NCBI GenBank assembly: GCA_048173955.1
Contig: DBEYOB010000109.1
Span: forward strand, 1 to 7,301
DNA from: CAZUFB01 sp048173955
GTDB lineage: Bacteria > Actinomycetota > Coriobacteriia > Coriobacteriales > UMGS124
Direction: 5' to 3'
Length of the DNA: 7,301 nt
The notes below the pieces were generated by a model. That model was not told the DNA's origin and did not search any database. It was given only the letters and a program-made list of their open reading frames with translations. Shown one piece after another: positions 5,984 to 7,301 of the stretch (the first letter of the stretch is position 1; every line of letters starts with the position of its first letter). The position numbers and the translations under genes are program-made.

Positions 5984-7301
5984 GCCTGCCGTTCGCCACA
6001 GCCGCGGTCTCCAAGCCCGAGCGCGGGAAGCAGTTCTGGACGGTCAAGAACCTCACGTCCGCGCCGTTTCTGCTGACGGTCGCGACGGTCGCGCTGTGCG
6101 TGCTCGGCCTCGTCATGGTGTTCTCGGCCTCCTCGATCGAGGCGGTCGAGAAGGGCGCCACGGCGTGGGGCGACTTCACCTCGCAGCTCCTCTTCGTGGG
6201 CGTGTCGCTCATCCCCTGCGCTATTGTGCTGGGGGTCGGCGGGTCGTTCTGGGTCGACAAGGCGTTCTACGTGCTCTGGGGTGTCGTGCTCGTCATGCTC
6301 GTGGCCGTCCTGGCGGTGGGCACCGACAGCCACGGCGCGACGCGCTGGATCGGCATCGGAGGCTTCTCGCTGCAGCCATCGGAGTTCGCCAAGATCGTGC
6401 TCGTCATGGCGGCCGCACGCATCCTGGCCGACTGGGAGCGCCGGCGCATCGGGTGGAAGAAGACGTTGGCCCTGCTCGCGGTGTTCGTCGCGCTGCCCTT
6501 CGGGCTCATCCTCGCCCAGAAGGACCTCGGCACGCTGCTGATCGTCGGCTTCACCATCTTCCTCATGGCGGTGCTCGCCCGCGTGCGACCGATCGTCCTG
6601 GCCATCATCGCCGTCGTGTGCGTGGTGGCCGTCATCGTGCTCATCTCGATGGCGAGCTACCGCAGCTCGCGCTTCTCGATCTGGCTCGACCCCTACTCCG
6701 ACTACTACGGAGAGGGGTGGCAGCCCATACACGGTCTGTACGCCTTCGCGTCGGGTGGGTTCTTCGGCCTGGGGCTGGGCAACTCGCGCCAGAAGTACTC
6801 GTATCTGCCCGAGGCGGAGAACGACTTCATCTTCGCCATCATCGGGGAGGAGCTCGGCTTTCTGGGCGCCTTCTTCGTCATCGCCCTGTTCGCGCTGTGG
6901 GGATGGTCGGGGATGCGCATCGCCTATGCCGTGCGCGGACGCGACCGCGTCTCGTCGCTCATGGTTTCAGGCCTGACGATCATCGTCGAGGTGCAGGCGT
7001 TGCTCAACATCGGCGGCGTGCTGGGGGTGCTCCCCCTGTCGGGGCGGCCGCTGCCCTTCATCTCCGCCGGCGGTTCGTCGGCCCTGGCGAGCCTGATTAT
7101 CGTGGGACTCATCCTGGGCGTCGCGCGCGAGAACGAGGCGGCGGTCGAGGAGCAGGCGCGCTCGCTGCGCGCGTCGCGGCGCCACCTCACGGTGCTCGAC
7201 GGGGGCACGCCGCCCTCAGACGGCTGGCCGCGCGTGCAGGAGGCCCCGTCCGGCCGCGCGGAGGGCCCTGCCGCCGGAGCGGGGAAGGGGCGGTCCGAGA
7301 C
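5980..7301 (+). CDS. ftsW: FtsW, SEDS-family septal peptidoglycan polymerase, 3' end outside window
   Basis: Polytopic SEDS glycosyltransferase that polymerises lipid II at the division septum with FtsI as partner. 440 codons are visible with no stop. After a cytoplasmic start of about 27 residues there are about ten hydrophobic segments (first near 28-50, last near 366-382). Family motifs: MVFSASS (46-52), GATRWIGIG (119-127), QPSEFAK (132-138), KDLGT (181-185), LGNSRQKYSYLPEAENDFIF (266-285) with D282 at the position of the essential SEDS aspartate, GEELGFLGA (289-297) and SGRPLPFISAGGSS (354-367). The PEAH motif has Glu at the His position, and FISYGG reads FISAGG; the latter form is known in actinobacterial FtsW. 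Residues from about 383 on form a charged, then Gly/Pro/Ala-rich cytoplasmic tail cut by the window edge. RodA is the main alternative, but the position next to murD and the PEAxxDFIF and FISAGGSS forms favour FtsW. Confidence 0.93.
   Translation, partial: MSLPFATAAVSKPERGKQFWTVKNLTSAPFLLTVATVALCVLGLVMVFSASSIEAVEKGATAWGDFTSQLLFVGVSLIPCAIVLGVGGSFWVDKAFYVLWGVVLVMLVAVLAVGTDSHGATRWIGIGGFSLQPSEFAKIVLVMAAARILADWERRRIGWKKTLALLAVFVALPFGLILAQKDLGTLLIVGFTIFLMAVLARVRPIVLAIIAVVCVVAVIVLISMASYRSSRFSIWLDPYSDYYGEGWQPIHGLYAFASGGFFGLGLGNSRQKYSYLPEAENDFIFAIIGEELGFLGAFFVIALFALWGWSGMRIAYAVRGRDRVSSLMVSGLTIIVEVQALLNIGGVLGVLPLSGRPLPFISAGGSSALASLIIVGLILGVARENEAAVEEQARSLRASRRHLTVLDGGTPPSDGWPRVQEAPSGRAEGPAAGAGKGRSE

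Overview
The window is an ordinary-looking segment of a division and cell wall (dcw) cluster from a very GC-rich bacterium (about 70% G+C by eye, with strong G/C preference at third codon positions). All genes lie on the + strand in the order ftsI (pbpB) - murF - mraY - murD - ftsW. The base composition, the gene order, an FtsI without PASTA domains and an FtsW with a FISAGGSS signature fit an actinobacterial lineage. A Coriobacteriia-like organism is my best guess, but no marker here fixes the taxon.

Layout. Positions 1-1875 are the class B penicillin-binding protein FtsI; its reading frame is open to the left edge, so the true start probably lies outside the window. A 91-bp gap (1876-1966) with two small inverted repeats and one AT-rich patch leads to murF (1967-3406). 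MurF overlaps mraY (3397-4428) by 10 bp. A 115-bp gap (4429-4543) holds a strong 14-bp hairpin enclosed by a 12-bp direct repeat. Then murD (4544-5983), with a strong ribosome binding site, overlaps ftsW (5980 to the right edge) by 4 bp. ftsW has no stop codon before the window ends.

How the genes work together. MurD and MurF are cytoplasmic ligases that add D-Glu and D-Ala-D-Ala to the UDP-MurNAc peptide. MraY moves the finished phospho-MurNAc-pentapeptide onto undecaprenyl phosphate to make lipid I. FtsW polymerises flipped lipid II into glycan at the septum, and FtsI cross-links it. murE, which in the common dcw order sits between ftsI and murF, is absent from that slot.

I found no RNA gene, CRISPR array, phage gene, insertion sequence with a transposase, or unknown protein family. 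The observations most worth a second look are the insertion-like hairpin between mraY and murD, the missing murE, the N-terminal extension of FtsI, and a few substitutions in otherwise invariant motifs of MurF and MraY.
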